Assembly: GCA_019828545.1 (NCBI GenBank)
Contig: JACVRA010000174.1
Location: forward strand, 1-64,000
Direction of reading: 5' to 3'
Source: Paracamarosporium sp. OC-R06-R3
Taxonomy: Eukaryota > Ascomycota > Dothideomycetes > Pleosporales > Didymosphaeriaceae
Length of the DNA: 64,000 bases
Positions within the stretch are counted from its first letter, which is position 1. Every line of letters starts with the position of its first letter. Positions 11,205 to 21,949 of the stretch are shown here, in pieces. The notes beneath the pieces were generated by a model that ran no database searches, was not told the origin of the DNA, and saw only the letters and a list, made by a program, of their open reading frames with translations. The position numbers and the translations under genes are program-made.

Positions 11205-13117
11205 ATGGCTCTGGCCAAACTGATGGATTGCTTGCATCCGTCAACAGTATTTGCTACAGTCGCATTTGCAGTATCCGCATGGGTGAGTCGATTCTTGGTG
11301 CAAGAAGTCGGCATCGAACTGCGATGACTAACATCGTGGAAAATCACACAGATATTCCTTCTCTATGCTCAGAGGTGCATCTTCCATCCCTTAGCAACTT
11401 ACCCTGGCCCAAGACTAGCCGCATTGACCTCCTGGTACGCTGCTTACTATGCCGCGCGAGGAAACTTGCACGAGAAAACGCACGAGTGGCACCGTACATA
11501 TGGTATGCTTGCTCAAAACCTGAGAAGTCATCAGTAACTTGTCTGTTGCTCCGTCATCGACTGATCGTGTTCTTTGAGGCCCAATTGTTCGCATCAACCC
11601 TGAATCCCTATGCTTCAATACAGCTACGGCTCACGCCACCATCTACAACACCAGTGCTCCCGTCCGGAAAGACGAGAAATATGGCGGTTTGAGCGTTAGC
11701 CGGCGCACGCCAAACCTGCTGACGAGTATCGAGAAAGACGCAACAAGGTTTAAACGCAAAGTCCATGCAAGATTTCTTGGTTCGCAGAATCTCTCGGACC
11801 CGCAGATACAGAGTAGGATCTTGGCGCAAATCGCTTGTTTCCATGAGGTTCTGGATCATGGTGGAGATTCCAACACAGAGCACAGCCATAGCGGAGGCGA
11901 CTGGAGTGACCCGATTGATATGGCGAAAGTTTGCAGCTGGCTGGCCCTGGATATCATCAGTGACCTTGGTTTCGGTGAAGCTGTGGGAATTCTACACAAT
12001 CCCGAACGTAGATGGTTCGTGAACGCTATAGCGACCATGAGCTGGCGCGGCATAGTTGTATGTTACCAACACAGACTGAAAAGCGCGGCGTTCCAGACTG
12101 GCTGACAGAACATCCTGCAGCATGCTTTCCAGCCTGCGATCTATAAATGGCGGCTTGAATATCCAGTGTCAATTTTATTAGCCCCAATGTATGAATTGAT
12201 GGGTTCGCTGGGTAATTGGGTTAGGACTGAGAGCGCGGCATGTGCAGGTAAAGAGAGCCTCAAGCCTGCATTTATCCGCATGGCAAGAGATGCGGAAAAC
12301 GTGGAGAAAGGCCTGCGGTTCGGCCAGAAAGAGCTATGGGTTGAGTCGGTGATGTTGCTCGTAGCAGGTGAGACGGCCCGATTTGATCCGATCCAAACCC
12401 TGGCGAGCACTTATGCTAACACGAACCGTAACTGGGAAAGGCTCTGACACCACGTCCGCGACCATGAGCGCCGTCTTCCATCACCTTCTACATAACCCTT
12501 CGATTCATCATCTCGTGCAAAAAGAGATTCGCAACACTTTCCGAGACGCGGATTCGATTCGTCCTGGGAAGACGCTCGACTCATGTATGTACCTGCATGC
12601 CTGCATCAAAGAATCCTTGCGTCTGAATCCTGCAGTCGCAAACTTTCTGCCCCGACGCGTTGATTCGATCGCTGGCATTGAGATAGACGGACAGCATATC
12701 CCGGACGGCACGATTGTTGGCGTCTCCTTGTTCGCGCTACACCGCAACGAAGTGTATTTCCCTAAGGCAAATGGTTATCATCCAGAACGCTGGATTGTGG
12801 AAGAAAACCACGCTTCGGACCTTGATACTAGAGCCTTAGCCATGCAGGGAGAAGCATTCAACCCTTTCAGCGCAGGGCCCAGAATATGCGTGGGTTCCAA
12901 ACTTGCATGGATGGAGCTGAAGGTGACCATTGCAAGAACGTTATTCTGCTTTGATATGCAGCTAAAATCTGGATACTGTGACTGTTTCAAAGCTTGTCCC
13001 AAAGGGACAGGAGAGTGGCGGTCCGATTGCGATTTCGCGATGAAGAGTTATGCGACCGCGTTTGTAAAAGGACCTAGGGTGCAAGTGCGAAGACGGAAGC
13101 CTGCCACACCTATTTAA
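11205..13117 (+). CDS. Cytochrome P450 monooxygenase
   Basis: Exons 11205-11282, 11352-11502, 11579-12057, 12109-12367 and 12441-13117 splice in phase through four GT..AG introns to about 547 residues. Seen: N-terminal hydrophobic anchor 'VFATVAFAVSAW', hinge 'LATYPGPRLAALTSWY', 'GPIVRINPESL', I-helix 'LLVAGSDTTSATM', ExxR 'KESLR', 'PERW', and the heme loop 'FSAGPRICVGSKLAW'. This pattern is that of fungal secondary-metabolite P450s of the benzoate-hydroxylase/trichothecene-oxygenase kind, not the CYP52 type seen at 1390. It is divergent from the NRPS-like gene, so a role tailoring that enzyme's product is a fair inference. No lesion is visible in any exon. Confidence 0.85.
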
Positions 13118-13708
13118 GTTTGCAGTTAAAAATATGTTAAGCCGCTAGCCTACTTTACTTTTAAATATAAGTGCAATCTTTTTTCCTGATATTTCTATGA
13201 TTAACCTTAACCCTTTACAGGCGCTGTATATTGAGACATTGACGTAGCCCCGGGTGGATTGCTTGGAGTAGTTTCAGCTTAGCTTGAGCCACTAGTCATG
13301 AGCGATCCACACCGAGGGCCATCAGCACCGCAAGTCAACATTGGTCAAAGGTCAAAATATCTGTATACATGAGATATAGCAGAACATATACCTTCATAAA
13401 ACAAATCACTAGTGGCATCTGTGGCTTAGTGGGAGAACGCGTGTGATGACCACAATTACAGTGGTAAAGCAAAGGCACGAGTGATGAAATATGGTTTTAC
13501 AGAATCGGATTTCCGTTTCATGCACGTGACATAGATACGGCGTGTAGGAATCGTAAATTAGACTGTGGCGGAATTAGCCCCCACATCTATCTGTGTAGCG
13601 CCGGATGCATGTTTCCAAATCAGTCGGGATGGACTGTTCATCCCTTGATATTGCGCTGCAGTGACCGTCGGACTCTATGTGATCGATTTCTCTAAAGCCC
13701 CTTCCTGA
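13118..13708. other. Intergenic, nothing supported
   Basis: The 3' flank of the P450, then A+T-rich DNA. A stretch at about 13417-13441 resembles the 5' half of a tRNA-Gly (GCATCTGTGGCTTAGTGGG) but no T-arm or acceptor partner follows, so no tRNA is called. Confidence 0.4.
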
Positions 13709-14092
13709 TATATAAGCACTGTACTTCTACTTCGTATACACTACATCTGCCTGCCCATCGACAGCTATACCCGCATCATATCAGCTGATAGTTCAGACTA
13801 TGGCTCCGAAATCACAGCAGATATAGCGAATGAACATCCTTGCAGTTACAGACCTAAAGCGTACGATATTGAATGGATCAGCAGGATTAAGAAACTTTGG
13901 AAAAGGTTCTCGATCAATATCAGACAGCTCCGTGAGACAGAACCTTTCACGACGCCACCTTCAGTAAAGTTTATATGCTGTTACTTAAAATGGAGAGCCA
14001 CGAAAGAAAAGGAAAGATTGGACGAAAAGTTAAGCCCTAGTTCCTTACGCAAAGAAGCTGAACATTTACGACGAGCTGTGAACAGGCCTTAG
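13709..14092 (+). pseudogene. ATG-less 127-codon open frame, possible recombinase fragment
   Basis: From after a TGA (13706-13708) to a TAG (14090-14092) one frame stays open for 127 codons without any ATG. The translation looks protein-like: 'RPKAYDIEWISRIKKLWKRF', then 'PPSVKFICCYLKWRATKEKERL', then 'LSPSSLRKEAEHLRRAV'. The spacing of Trp/Lys/Arg-rich helices reminds me of the N-terminal part of fungal FluG/DUF3435-type tyrosine recombinase-like proteins, but this is a weak impression. It ends precisely where the neighbouring NB-ARC pseudogene is truncated. It could be an internal exon, a mobile-element fragment or chance. Confidence 0.25.
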
Positions 14093-15668
14093 TGCAATTT
14101 CTGACTTCCTTAAGCCTCCTTGACCACAAAGCGTTAAGTGCGTTGGCCGCGCGAATCCAGGTGCGCTGGATCCATCGGGTTTTGGCAGGAGAACATCCTC
14201 CAGCTGCTCCAAAATGTCCCCCCGACCCCAGAACTCTCTGTTGTATAGCCTACTCTCCACCATAAAGCACGGCAGCTGCGCAGGCTTCATGGTCGTGTTG
14301 AAGTTGTTGACGACGGGTAGAATGTCGTACCCTTGAGCAATGGACGACCCCGCAACAGGGTCGGTACTCGTCTGGCGATGGGAGCTGTGCCCCGATCCAC
14401 TGGATAGACTCATGATCGACGGCATTCTTGATGATATTTCCTCGATTGAAGATACAGTAAATGCATCTTCAAAAACGTTGGTTAGCGGTGTGCATTGGGT
14501 AAGAGCAGCTTATGTAGTGGCATAGGTAATCCTGGACGTTCCGGTGAAGTGGGGCTTACCGATACTTGATTCAACGCTCCGACTCGCTGCGTCTTTGAAT
14601 GCCTTCTCCAACCACTCGTGAACTTTTGCTGCGGACTCTTGAGAAGCGTTTGCCAGCGTACACAATTCAGCGTGTTCGCATTCCACACCAATGCAGGTTT
14701 CTGTACGGACGTCAATCGTGGCAAGCTTCTTGTCAACAAGCTGCGAAGTGTAAGCCCTGTCCAGCTCTATCACATATGCAAAGAACACGTGGACCTCCCG
14801 ACGTGAGACGTACCATAGCTTGCCTTGACCTCTTGATGAATTGTCCTTTCTTCACTTTCGACTCGACTGTTTCATACACAGATAAAACATCAAATCGAAT
14901 ATCAACATCCTCGAAGAGAAGCAGAATATCTTTCACAGAGTAGCACTCGTCTCCGAGGCAGGTCAAGCACTTGCGCGATATGTTTGGTACCAACGATCGG
15001 ATAATAAGCTGTGTCCGCTCCGATAACAGTGTTTCATCTCATGTGCTATGCGGAGTGCCGAAGAATCCAACAGCTGACGTGGACTCAAGTACAGCCTTGT
15101 ATGCTGATTGCGCATTGGCAATAGCAAAAACCTGCGGTGCGCCGTCACCATGCGTGTTTTTGTAATGAACTTTAAACGTAAATCTGTCTGAAGAGTTGCT
15201 TTATACTTACTTGCTTCAGAATGATACCTCTGAGACTGTGGCATAGGAAGACTAATGGCCGTCCCTTGCTCTGTGGTAACCACCTTTTGTCAGCCAAAGA
15301 GCTATTTGATCACTGCTCGAGACACTTGTTGAACGCTCACCTTAGCTTGAAGTTCGACCAGAAGTTCGACCAGTGGCAATCCTAACTCCAAGAGCTTCAG
15401 CCAAGTGAAGGAATTTGACAGCACAAGTGGATATTCATAAATGTAGAAGAGAAGGTCTTGGCGTTTATTGCCGTCCTTGACGACCAACCACTCCTCCACC
15501 TCTGATGTTCCCATACTGGGAATCAATATTACGCTACAAAGTACACAGTGGCGTTAGTTTGGGTAGGACAGAAGTACTACTAAGTAATGTACGCTTGACT
15601 CACTTGACACTTGCATCGTTTCTGATTGCGACATCACTGAGAGCGCGCAGTTTGTGGGTCTCTGCCAT
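14093..15668 (-). pseudogene. Lipase-like/NB-ARC (NLR-type) protein, truncated pseudogene
   Basis: Pieces read in order on the minus strand from ATG 15668: 'MAETHKLRALSDVAIRNDASVK', a GTGAGT intron, 'VILIPSMGTSEVEEW', 'RPLVFLCHSLRGIILKQ' (the serine-hydrolase motif HSLGG with Gly to Arg), 'AVGFFGTPHST', then an in-frame TGA at 15039-15041, 'NISRKCLTC', 'FDVLSVYETVESKVKKG', 'ETCIGVECEHAELC', and finally the start of an NB-ARC domain, 'FWGRGDILEQLEDVL', and a damaged P-loop 'CGQGGLRKSEIAL' (usual GLGKT). The gene stops right after the P-loop near 14094. A 12-bp tandem duplication near 15352-15376 and an out-of-phase acceptor near 15315 add to the damage. Intact relatives are fungal NLR-like proteins with an alpha/beta hydrolase N-terminus. 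Clearly non-functional. Confidence 0.75.
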
Positions 15669-17102
15669 TACTTCCCAGCTGCGGTTTAGGCGATAGACTC
15701 TAGGAAGTATATCGAGGGTGGAGGTGGAGGTTCATGCAATTCCGACGTTGAGAAAAGAAGTGCGAAAGACACCCTCAGTGCGCGAGCAGGAGACCATTCC
15801 GTCATGTAGAAGTAGCTCAATGCAATGCCCCTGCCGGAATGTATCTTTCCGACGCACTGGATCTTCACCGTAATATCATATGCAACGATGCAGCGGAAAC
15901 TGTGATCGTACACACTGGTCCAATAATGTTGGAACGACACAGCGCAACAAAACTGGTTTGGGAACACCAGTTCGGGTGTAATCAAGGCTTTCTGGGGATT
16001 AATAGGATGAAGGAATGCGCAATGACGTTGGAACGACCCGCCAGAACTCATCGGTCCGCAGTGTATCCAATGGTCACCTCCTCGAACAGGCATCCAAACT
16101 AGCACAGGCTCACATTGGCCTAAAGCTCGTGTTCGACACAAGTGCATACAGCGAATCGTGTCGAAAATAACGAACCATGGCGCTAACAAGAGATACGGCG
16201 AGTGTAACATTACAGTCAGCCTTGTTGCTTGACGTCCTTCGAACCGGACCCCACCATGATCAATCAACTGTATTTCGATAACACTTTGCTTATTATTAGT
16301 TGCATTCTAGCGATCGGATCAGAGGCCAACTCAGCGCGGACGATGTATCTTGTTTAAGGTAAAGCAATAGGAGAATTGTATCTTCTAACCACCACATTCT
16401 AACGTAAGCAGAACAGCCTTGGGGACTAACACGAAGTACAAAACTTTGCACTCTCATATTCTAGCTAAAACGTCTAAACAAATCGGTAAACTTGTTTACT
16501 TGCAACTGTGATTCGCCATACTCTAGCTTCTCCAACCGCACTGCTCTCGAATTGGACCCACGTAACGCACTGCAGAAAAGCAAACAACCTTCATGAAACC
16601 CATAACAGTCATTTAAAATACAATCACCTCCTCACCTACGTTAACACCCGATTATTCCTTAATATTAACCTCTGACTCCTCACCCCCCTCCTAAAACCTA
16701 AACGCCTTCTACGCAAAATTCCTCGGATTTAAATTCTCCTTCTTAGGCACAATAATTGTGGCAAGTGTGATAGTCCCATTGGTTTTCGCTAACACATGTC
16801 TAAAAAAGGTACCTCAACACCAGTTGTCGTTGAGGAAGCTCCAAGGCAGCACAGGTATAGCACAACCGTCATATGTATTAGTCCAGGTGCGGGCACCGAA
16901 CCTGGGGATTGGAAAGTGATGCCGGCGCAGATACCACTTCTCGTTAAGCGCTATTGGCGTCGGCAAAGCCGCGTCATCACGCGCTAATGCTAAAGCGATG
17001 ATTAGAGGACATGAAATGAGAAATATTTCCGATATATGAAGGACAAGATAGCCTCAGTATATAATGATTTTATGAATCGATAAATTCATCAAATCACCAA
17101 TT
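15669..17102. other. Long gene-free stretch
   Basis: A 193-codon frame exists on the minus strand at 15686-16267 but its translation has no recognisable domain, and its position just upstream of a pseudogene suggests chance or decay. The rest, to the tRNA at 17103, is moderately A+T-rich and shows nothing I can support. Confidence 0.4.
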
Positions 17103-17199
17103 GCATCGGTGGTTTAGTGGTAAAATTAGCCGTTGCCAAGCAGCTCAGTTCGAGTTGCACAAGCTCGGCTAGCCCCGGGTTCGATTCCCGGCCGATGCA
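17103..17199 (+). tRNA. tRNA-Gly(GCC) with intron
   Basis: Acceptor halves GCATCGG and CCGATGC pair fully, with discriminator A at 17199. The D-arm/A-box reads TGGTTTAGTGG and the T-arm is CCGGG-TTCGATT-CCCGG with a clear B-box GGTTCGATT. The anticodon stem AGCCG/CGGCT closes a loop TTGCCA+T, giving anticodon GCC. A 26-nt intron at 17139-17164 sits between positions 37 and 38, the standard eukaryotic site. A short T run follows at 17200-17204, a plausible Pol III terminator. Confidence 0.95.
17139..17164 (+). other. tRNA-Gly intron
   Basis: The 26-nt insertion after A37 must be removed to restore a 7-nt anticodon loop. It starts AGCAG and ends CAAGC. It is the part of the tRNA locus not conserved in mature tRNA. 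Confidence 0.85.
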
Positions 17200-17624
17200 T
17201 TTTTGGCCTTTATGTCTCTTTTTTTCTTTATAAAATACTCTTTACAAGAGTATTTGTTCTTCTGGGGTGCCGTTGCGAAAAGATGTGTGGCGGTTGCCGC
17301 CAGATGGAGCTAAGCGAGCGAGCATCAAGCCACAAGCACCGCCACGCCTGAGCCACGCCCCTGCCACGCGATTTCGACGTCGATGCACCCCGCCATTCCA
17401 TTTCACTCTGCAGCGCGACAGCAACCCTGTCTAGGCGCCTACATAGCCTCACAATGCATCATTCCTCGCTACGCTACATCCTAGTTATCTTCCTTTTGCG
17501 CCGTGCCGTGATCTTGTGTTGTAACAGTGCACATCGCTCCTTCACTTTCGTTTGCGAACAGTGATATCCATATCTACTAATACTGCAGTAGGCACAACTT
17601 CTCTAGATACGAAACTCCACGCCA

Positions 17625-19196
17625 ATGGCGCTCTTTACCGGACGGACCCCCGAATCTCTCATCCCTCGCTCAGACTCGAGAAATCCCGCCACAACATGCA
17701 AAGGCATCACGAAGTCAGGCCGACCGTGTAGACGTGCGATCGACGCGAAAGAAGCCTCGCGAAATGATGGCGTGTTGGCAGTTGTGTCCGTTATAAGCGA
17801 CGATGATGAAGAAGAGACTGGTGCAGCAGCGTTTTTCTGCTGGCAACACAAGGACCAGGCCGAGCACCTTATGGCTGCCAACGCTACAGGACCAGATACG
17901 CAGGACACTCAGTTGTATCCTTTGCAGGAAAGGAATAGCATAGATACGTTGGTAGCACGCCTTGGAGTGCTCGATGTTGAACAGTCCGAACCCGAGCCGC
18001 AGCGGAGACGGAGGCAGAGTAGACAAGAGGGCTCAGCGAACAGGCCTCCACGGAGAATTAATAGGCCGCCAACATGGGATCAGGTTCAAGGGCCGTTGAT
18101 GTCGGTTCCGAGCGATGTTATGGCGGAAAGGAGGCGACGTACAGGTCAACGACCGGAAGCAAAACCACAGCCAAAGAAGCAAAGTTTCTGGTCATCGTTG
18201 TGTTGCGGCTCGGCAGACGATGACTATGTGGAAGTAGTGAGACACATGAGAAGGACACAGGATCAGCCAACTGCATCAGCCGCTCCACATATGGTTGAAG
18301 CCCCACGACCTCAAGGTCCGCCACGATCACAGCAAAGTCGACCAAGTAACGCCTCGATTCCCAGCTCGGCGCCAGGTCCAGCTACTAGCAATGTGCCTGC
18401 ACGAAAGCCGCTGGGCGAAAAGCCCGCTCGACCGCTCAACAAATCTTCACGGACATCAGAAACTTCAACGCTTCTCTCTTACATTCCAAAAACTGTCCCA
18501 CCACAAACAGCGTCAACGCTCCTCACCGAGCTATCGAAGCCAATCTCTGAGCACGACGAAGCAGGGTACATCTACATTTTCTGGCTCACCCCAGAATCCA
18601 TGGGACCTGCCCCATCGTCAACCGCATCGAGCTTACTTGCTCCACCAACACGTCCCGAGCAAGGCCGGCGTACCTCAGATGTTCTTCGGCAGTACTCCGT
18701 GCGTCGACCGCAGCGCCCGCGTCCAGATGCCGTACGCCCACGATCCGGTGAAGCCTCAGCGAACGACACCGAAGAGAAAAACACTATCCTCCTCAAAATT
18801 GGCCGCGCAAATAACGTAACCCGCCGCATGCACGAATGGACGCGCCAATGCGGTTACAGCCTCTCGCTTATACGATACTACCCATACGTACCCTCGACGC
18901 CCTCGCCATCGCCACAAGGATCGCCTTCTCATTCACGAAGACCATCGTTTAACAATCAGCAGCCTTCGGATTCTTTGAGGCGTGTATCGGAGGGTGTGAG
19001 GAAAGTGCCGCATGCGCACCGTGTGGAGCGGCTGATCCACATTGAGCTTGCCGCTCAACGTGTCATGAAGAAATGTGATGCTTGTGGGAAGGATCATAGG
19101 GAGTGGTTTGAGGTAGAGGCGACGAAGGAGGGGGTCAAGGGTGTGGATGAGGTGATCAAGAGGTGGGTTGAGTGGGCTGAGAGGAGAGATGAATAG
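17625..19196 (+). CDS. T5orf172/DUF1766 (Mug113-type) GIY-YIG-fold protein
   Basis: A single exon of 523 codons. The N-terminus (about 20-85) contains 'TCKGITKSGRPCRRAI' followed by a Cys/His region ending 'FFCWQHKDQAEH', which looks like a small zinc-binding module. A long basic, Ser/Pro/Gln-rich disordered segment follows (about 115-300). The C-terminal third is the T5orf172/DUF1766 domain of the GIY-YIG superfamily: 'GYIYIFWLTPE', then after a disordered insert 'LLKIGRANNVTRRMHEW', 'RVERLIHIELA' and 'CDACGKDHREWFEV'. Fission yeast Mug113 is a relative; the biochemical role of these proteins is not established, though the fold is that of nucleases. The insert splits the first strand from the 'KIGR' motif by about 75 residues. 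The start at 17625 gives a good context and is the first ATG of the frame. Confidence 0.85.
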   Translation: MALFTGRTPESLIPRSDSRNPATTCKGITKSGRPCRRAIDAKEASRNDGVLAVVSVISDDDEEETGAAAFFCWQHKDQAEHLMAANATGPDTQDTQLYPLQERNSIDTLVARLGVLDVEQSEPEPQRRRRQSRQEGSANRPPRRINRPPTWDQVQGPLMSVPSDVMAERRRRTGQRPEAKPQPKKQSFWSSLCCGSADDDYVEVVRHMRRTQDQPTASAAPHMVEAPRPQGPPRSQQSRPSNASIPSSAPGPATSNVPARKPLGEKPARPLNKSSRTSETSTLLSYIPKTVPPQTASTLLTELSKPISEHDEAGYIYIFWLTPESMGPAPSSTASSLLAPPTRPEQGRRTSDVLRQYSVRRPQRPRPDAVRPRSGEASANDTEEKNTILLKIGRANNVTRRMHEWTRQCGYSLSLIRYYPYVPSTPSPSPQGSPSHSRRPSFNNQQPSDSLRRVSEGVRKVPHAHRVERLIHIELAAQRVMKKCDACGKDHREWFEVEATKEGVKGVDEVIKRWVEWAERRDE

Positions 19197-19764
19197 AGCG
19201 AGACATGTGTGTGATTAAACAACGTCTGCTATACGCAAGAGATGCTTGGTTGAGTCAGATTGATTACCTGTCCAATGCAATGCGTGGTTTGTACTAGCGC
19301 TCAAAAAAGCGATATTGATACAGCAGATGTTACTTGCACTATATTAAGTGACATGACTATCAAACATGCGCATATCAGATCCTAGTCAACTGAGTTTGGC
19401 TAGTGGTATGGTATCAAAAACGTGCCTGCTAACACAGTTCTATGGGTTTCTCAATCCAGAATGTATTGTAGAAGATCACTACATCAATGCAACAGGAGTA
19501 ATCGTGCAAAACGTATCGTGTTGCAAAATGTCAAAGACGCCCCAATCGTAACCGCGGAGACGGGGCGTGACCTTTTGCAAGACCTGACTGACGACATGCG
19601 TGCTTCACATTTGTCATGATGCCTCTAACTACATCTATCAAGCTACTTTGCACTGTACACGTCTCTCGACGTCAGCTTAGACTACCGTTTCGCCGTACAT
19701 GACGCGATTCACTACGCCGCTCGCTACGCTCCTTTCGCTTCTTTGACACCCCTTCTGCGGCTAG
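19197..19764. other. Convergent intergenic region
   Basis: This lies between the 3' ends of the T5orf172 gene and the amidase gene. No coding sequence is supported; small frames near 19366-19619 show no motif. Confidence 0.4.
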
Positions 19765-21408
19765 TCAGGAAGATTGATCAAATGGCAATTTGATCTGTTC
19801 AGTGATGCGTTCCAGGATGGCCAGAATCTTTTCATCCTCAAACCTCCTTCCCACCAGTTGCAAGCTGACAGGTAGTCCATCGAACTCCTCCGGATCCCAT
19901 AAATCGCGGTTATACTTGTCGTGATCACTGAGCGACTTGTCGTTTCTATCCCACTTATCTACACGCTTGTCCACTTTTGTAACGGGAAACGCGACCGCGG
20001 GATAATCAAGAAGATTCCATTGCGAGGTGTACCACCAGTACTTCGATGTGTTGTGCTTGGGCGCTATACCCGGTCCGACGGGACAGAGGACAGCATCTAC
20101 GCCTAATCCATTCCAGTGCAGTGCGTACTCTTTACGATATGCTTCGCGTTCCTCTAGCCAGTACGTTAACTCGCCGACGTCAAGCTTCTTGACGCACGAA
20201 TTTTGTGTGATGATCCACTCGGATAGCGGTCTCCATGGTTCGCCTGAAGAGTTGATGGCTTCGCCGTCTGCCTCGCCGCCGTCAGTAAAATACAGCGATG
20301 CAATGATTGCCCATGCTTCTTCGTGCAAATATGGTTTGAAGTCGACGACTTCGACGCCTTGCTTTTGGAGACGATCTGTCACCGTCTTCAATGCCCGCGT
20401 GATAGGCGGATGAGGTCTGACTATTTCGTCGTTCCATAAGACGCCGATTCTCAAGGGACAGTCCGTCGGAAGCTCGAAATCTCTCCAGGGGATTGGCATC
20501 AGGGCAGGCTCGGTCAGCCATGGCTGTGAATTTATGACTGTTTGCATAAACAACTTCAGTCCTGATAACGACGTTGACATGGGACCCAAGACGGATTCGA
20601 CGGTGTCAGCACCTGCCATGATGTAGCCCCAGCCATCCGTGGGTATCCGGAAAGCTGTTGGTTTGATACCGTACACGCCGCAGTTTGCCGCCGGGTTACG
20701 TATAGAGCCACCCACATCAGAGCCGATGCCGAGGCACGACCCGCGAAGCGCAAGTAGAGCTCCTTCTCCGCCTGAACTGCCGCCTGACGAGAGATTGCTG
20801 TTATATGGGTTGTTCGTAACACCGTAAAGGTTGGAATCAGTTTCCAGGTGCATCATCGTTTGCGGTATAGTGGTCCGGCAGTGGAACACTGCACCAGCTT
20901 TGCGTAGGACCTGCAGGATGTGTGCATCTTCCTTCGCAATGTTGTCCCAATGGGAGACGTAGCCTGTAGTACAGCGCAAGCCTTCGAATCCAACGTGCTC
21001 TTTGACGCTGATCGGGAGGCCATGTAGCGGGCCTATGGGTCTCTTGTGTTCTTGGAAGTAAGCATCGAGTTCTTTGGCCCGGTCCAGGGCTTGTGTTGGT
21101 AGCAACTCGGTGAGACAATTCACGAGGCCTTGGGCGACGGCAGCTCGTTGTAGAAATGCAGTCGTGACATCAACCGCAGATAGCCGGCCGGTAGAAAGCA
21201 GTGTAGCAAGCTGTTCGGGGAGCAGATCGGTGATCGATATGATCGGAGGACTCAGAAGTTCCGGAGGAATGGACGAGACGTTCTTTGGTAAATTTCTTGG
21301 TACCTTTGGTGCTGGAGGGGTAAGGGCACTGATGGTCGAGTCTCGATACGTCTGCGCTTCCTTGGCAACTTCCTGCCATGCTCGTTTTGGCTTCGCTTTG
21401 GGAGGCAT
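19765..21408 (-). CDS. Acetamidase/formamidase-type amidase
   Basis: One exon; the ATG at 21408 gives 547 residues beginning MPPKAKPKRAW (an upstream in-frame ATG at 21432 adds eight residues). This is the amidase-signature fold: catalytic Lys in 'PISVKEHVGF', the glycine/serine-rich signature 'SSGGSSGGEGALLALRGS', and 'GIGSDVGGSIRNPA' containing the cis-Ser and nucleophile Ser of the Ser-cisSer-Lys triad. Length and sequence match fungal acetamidase-like enzymes (AmdS relatives) that hydrolyse short amides to acid and ammonia; the true substrate is unknown because Pezizomycotina carry many paralogues. No signal peptide, so cytosolic. It is divergent from the helicase gene, with about 540 bp between starts. 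Confidence 0.9.
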   Translation of the reverse strand: MPPKAKPKRAWQEVAKEAQTYRDSTISALTPPAPKVPRNLPKNVSSIPPELLSPPIISITDLLPEQLATLLSTGRLSAVDVTTAFLQRAAVAQGLVNCLTELLPTQALDRAKELDAYFQEHKRPIGPLHGLPISVKEHVGFEGLRCTTGYVSHWDNIAKEDAHILQVLRKAGAVFHCRTTIPQTMMHLETDSNLYGVTNNPYNSNLSSGGSSGGEGALLALRGSCLGIGSDVGGSIRNPAANCGVYGIKPTAFRIPTDGWGYIMAGADTVESVLGPMSTSLSGLKLFMQTVINSQPWLTEPALMPIPWRDFELPTDCPLRIGVLWNDEIVRPHPPITRALKTVTDRLQKQGVEVVDFKPYLHEEAWAIIASLYFTDGGEADGEAINSSGEPWRPLSEWIITQNSCVKKLDVGELTYWLEEREAYRKEYALHWNGLGVDAVLCPVGPGIAPKHNTSKYWWYTSQWNLLDYPAVAFPVTKVDKRVDKWDRNDKSLSDHDKYNRDLWDPEEFDGLPVSLQLVGRRFEDEKILAILERITEQIKLPFDQSS

Positions 21409-21949
21409 CTTCGTAGGCGGGTAGTCTAGCAAGGGAAAGATATGGAAGCAAATCTGGAGTACTGCAGTCTGGGCCGCATACGGCCACCAGCTATCCCTTA
21501 TAGTGGCGCGCGGAAGCGGTCATTCCATCAGGTCAATATTAGAACAATTGTGCCGTTGGCTGAGTGGAAGGTGAGGAGGGGCGTGACACATGGCGGGCCG
21601 AGAGGCAGCGGTAGGAGAGCAACGCGCGCAGTGCTGATTGGACCGGCTGGTGAGACAGTTGCAGAGAGTCATGATCGCTATCGCTTTCGTTTTCGCTTGC
21701 GAGCGGAGGAACTGCATTTCCAGCAGGGAAGCTGTGGTAGCGAGGACGGCGACTAGCCGTACACGCCGTGGAACCCGCAGCCACTGTGGCGCCCACTATC
21801 GATAGCGTCGCGTCGCGTCGAAGGCTTCTAGAAGAAAAAAGTCGACTGCTTGTGGAGACGGCCGTCAACTTACCCTTAGTTTTCTCATCAAGGTCTTGGT
21901 GTGAAAGGGGCTCTCACTCGCTGGCCCTTCCTCCCTAGGTAGATAGCCA

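Noticed and set aside
13417..13505. tRNA-Gly-like 5' half (GCATCTGTGGCTTAGTGGGAGAAC)
   Set aside because: No T-arm, no matching acceptor 3' half and no anticodon stem follow within 90 nt.
15686..16267. 193-codon minus-strand frame
   Set aside because: No recognisable domain, odd composition, and it lies directly upstream of a pseudogene; likely a chance opening.
17262..17452. 60-74 codon minus-strand frames after the tRNA
   Set aside because: Low-complexity GC-rich sequence with no similarity; it falls within the promoter region of the next gene.
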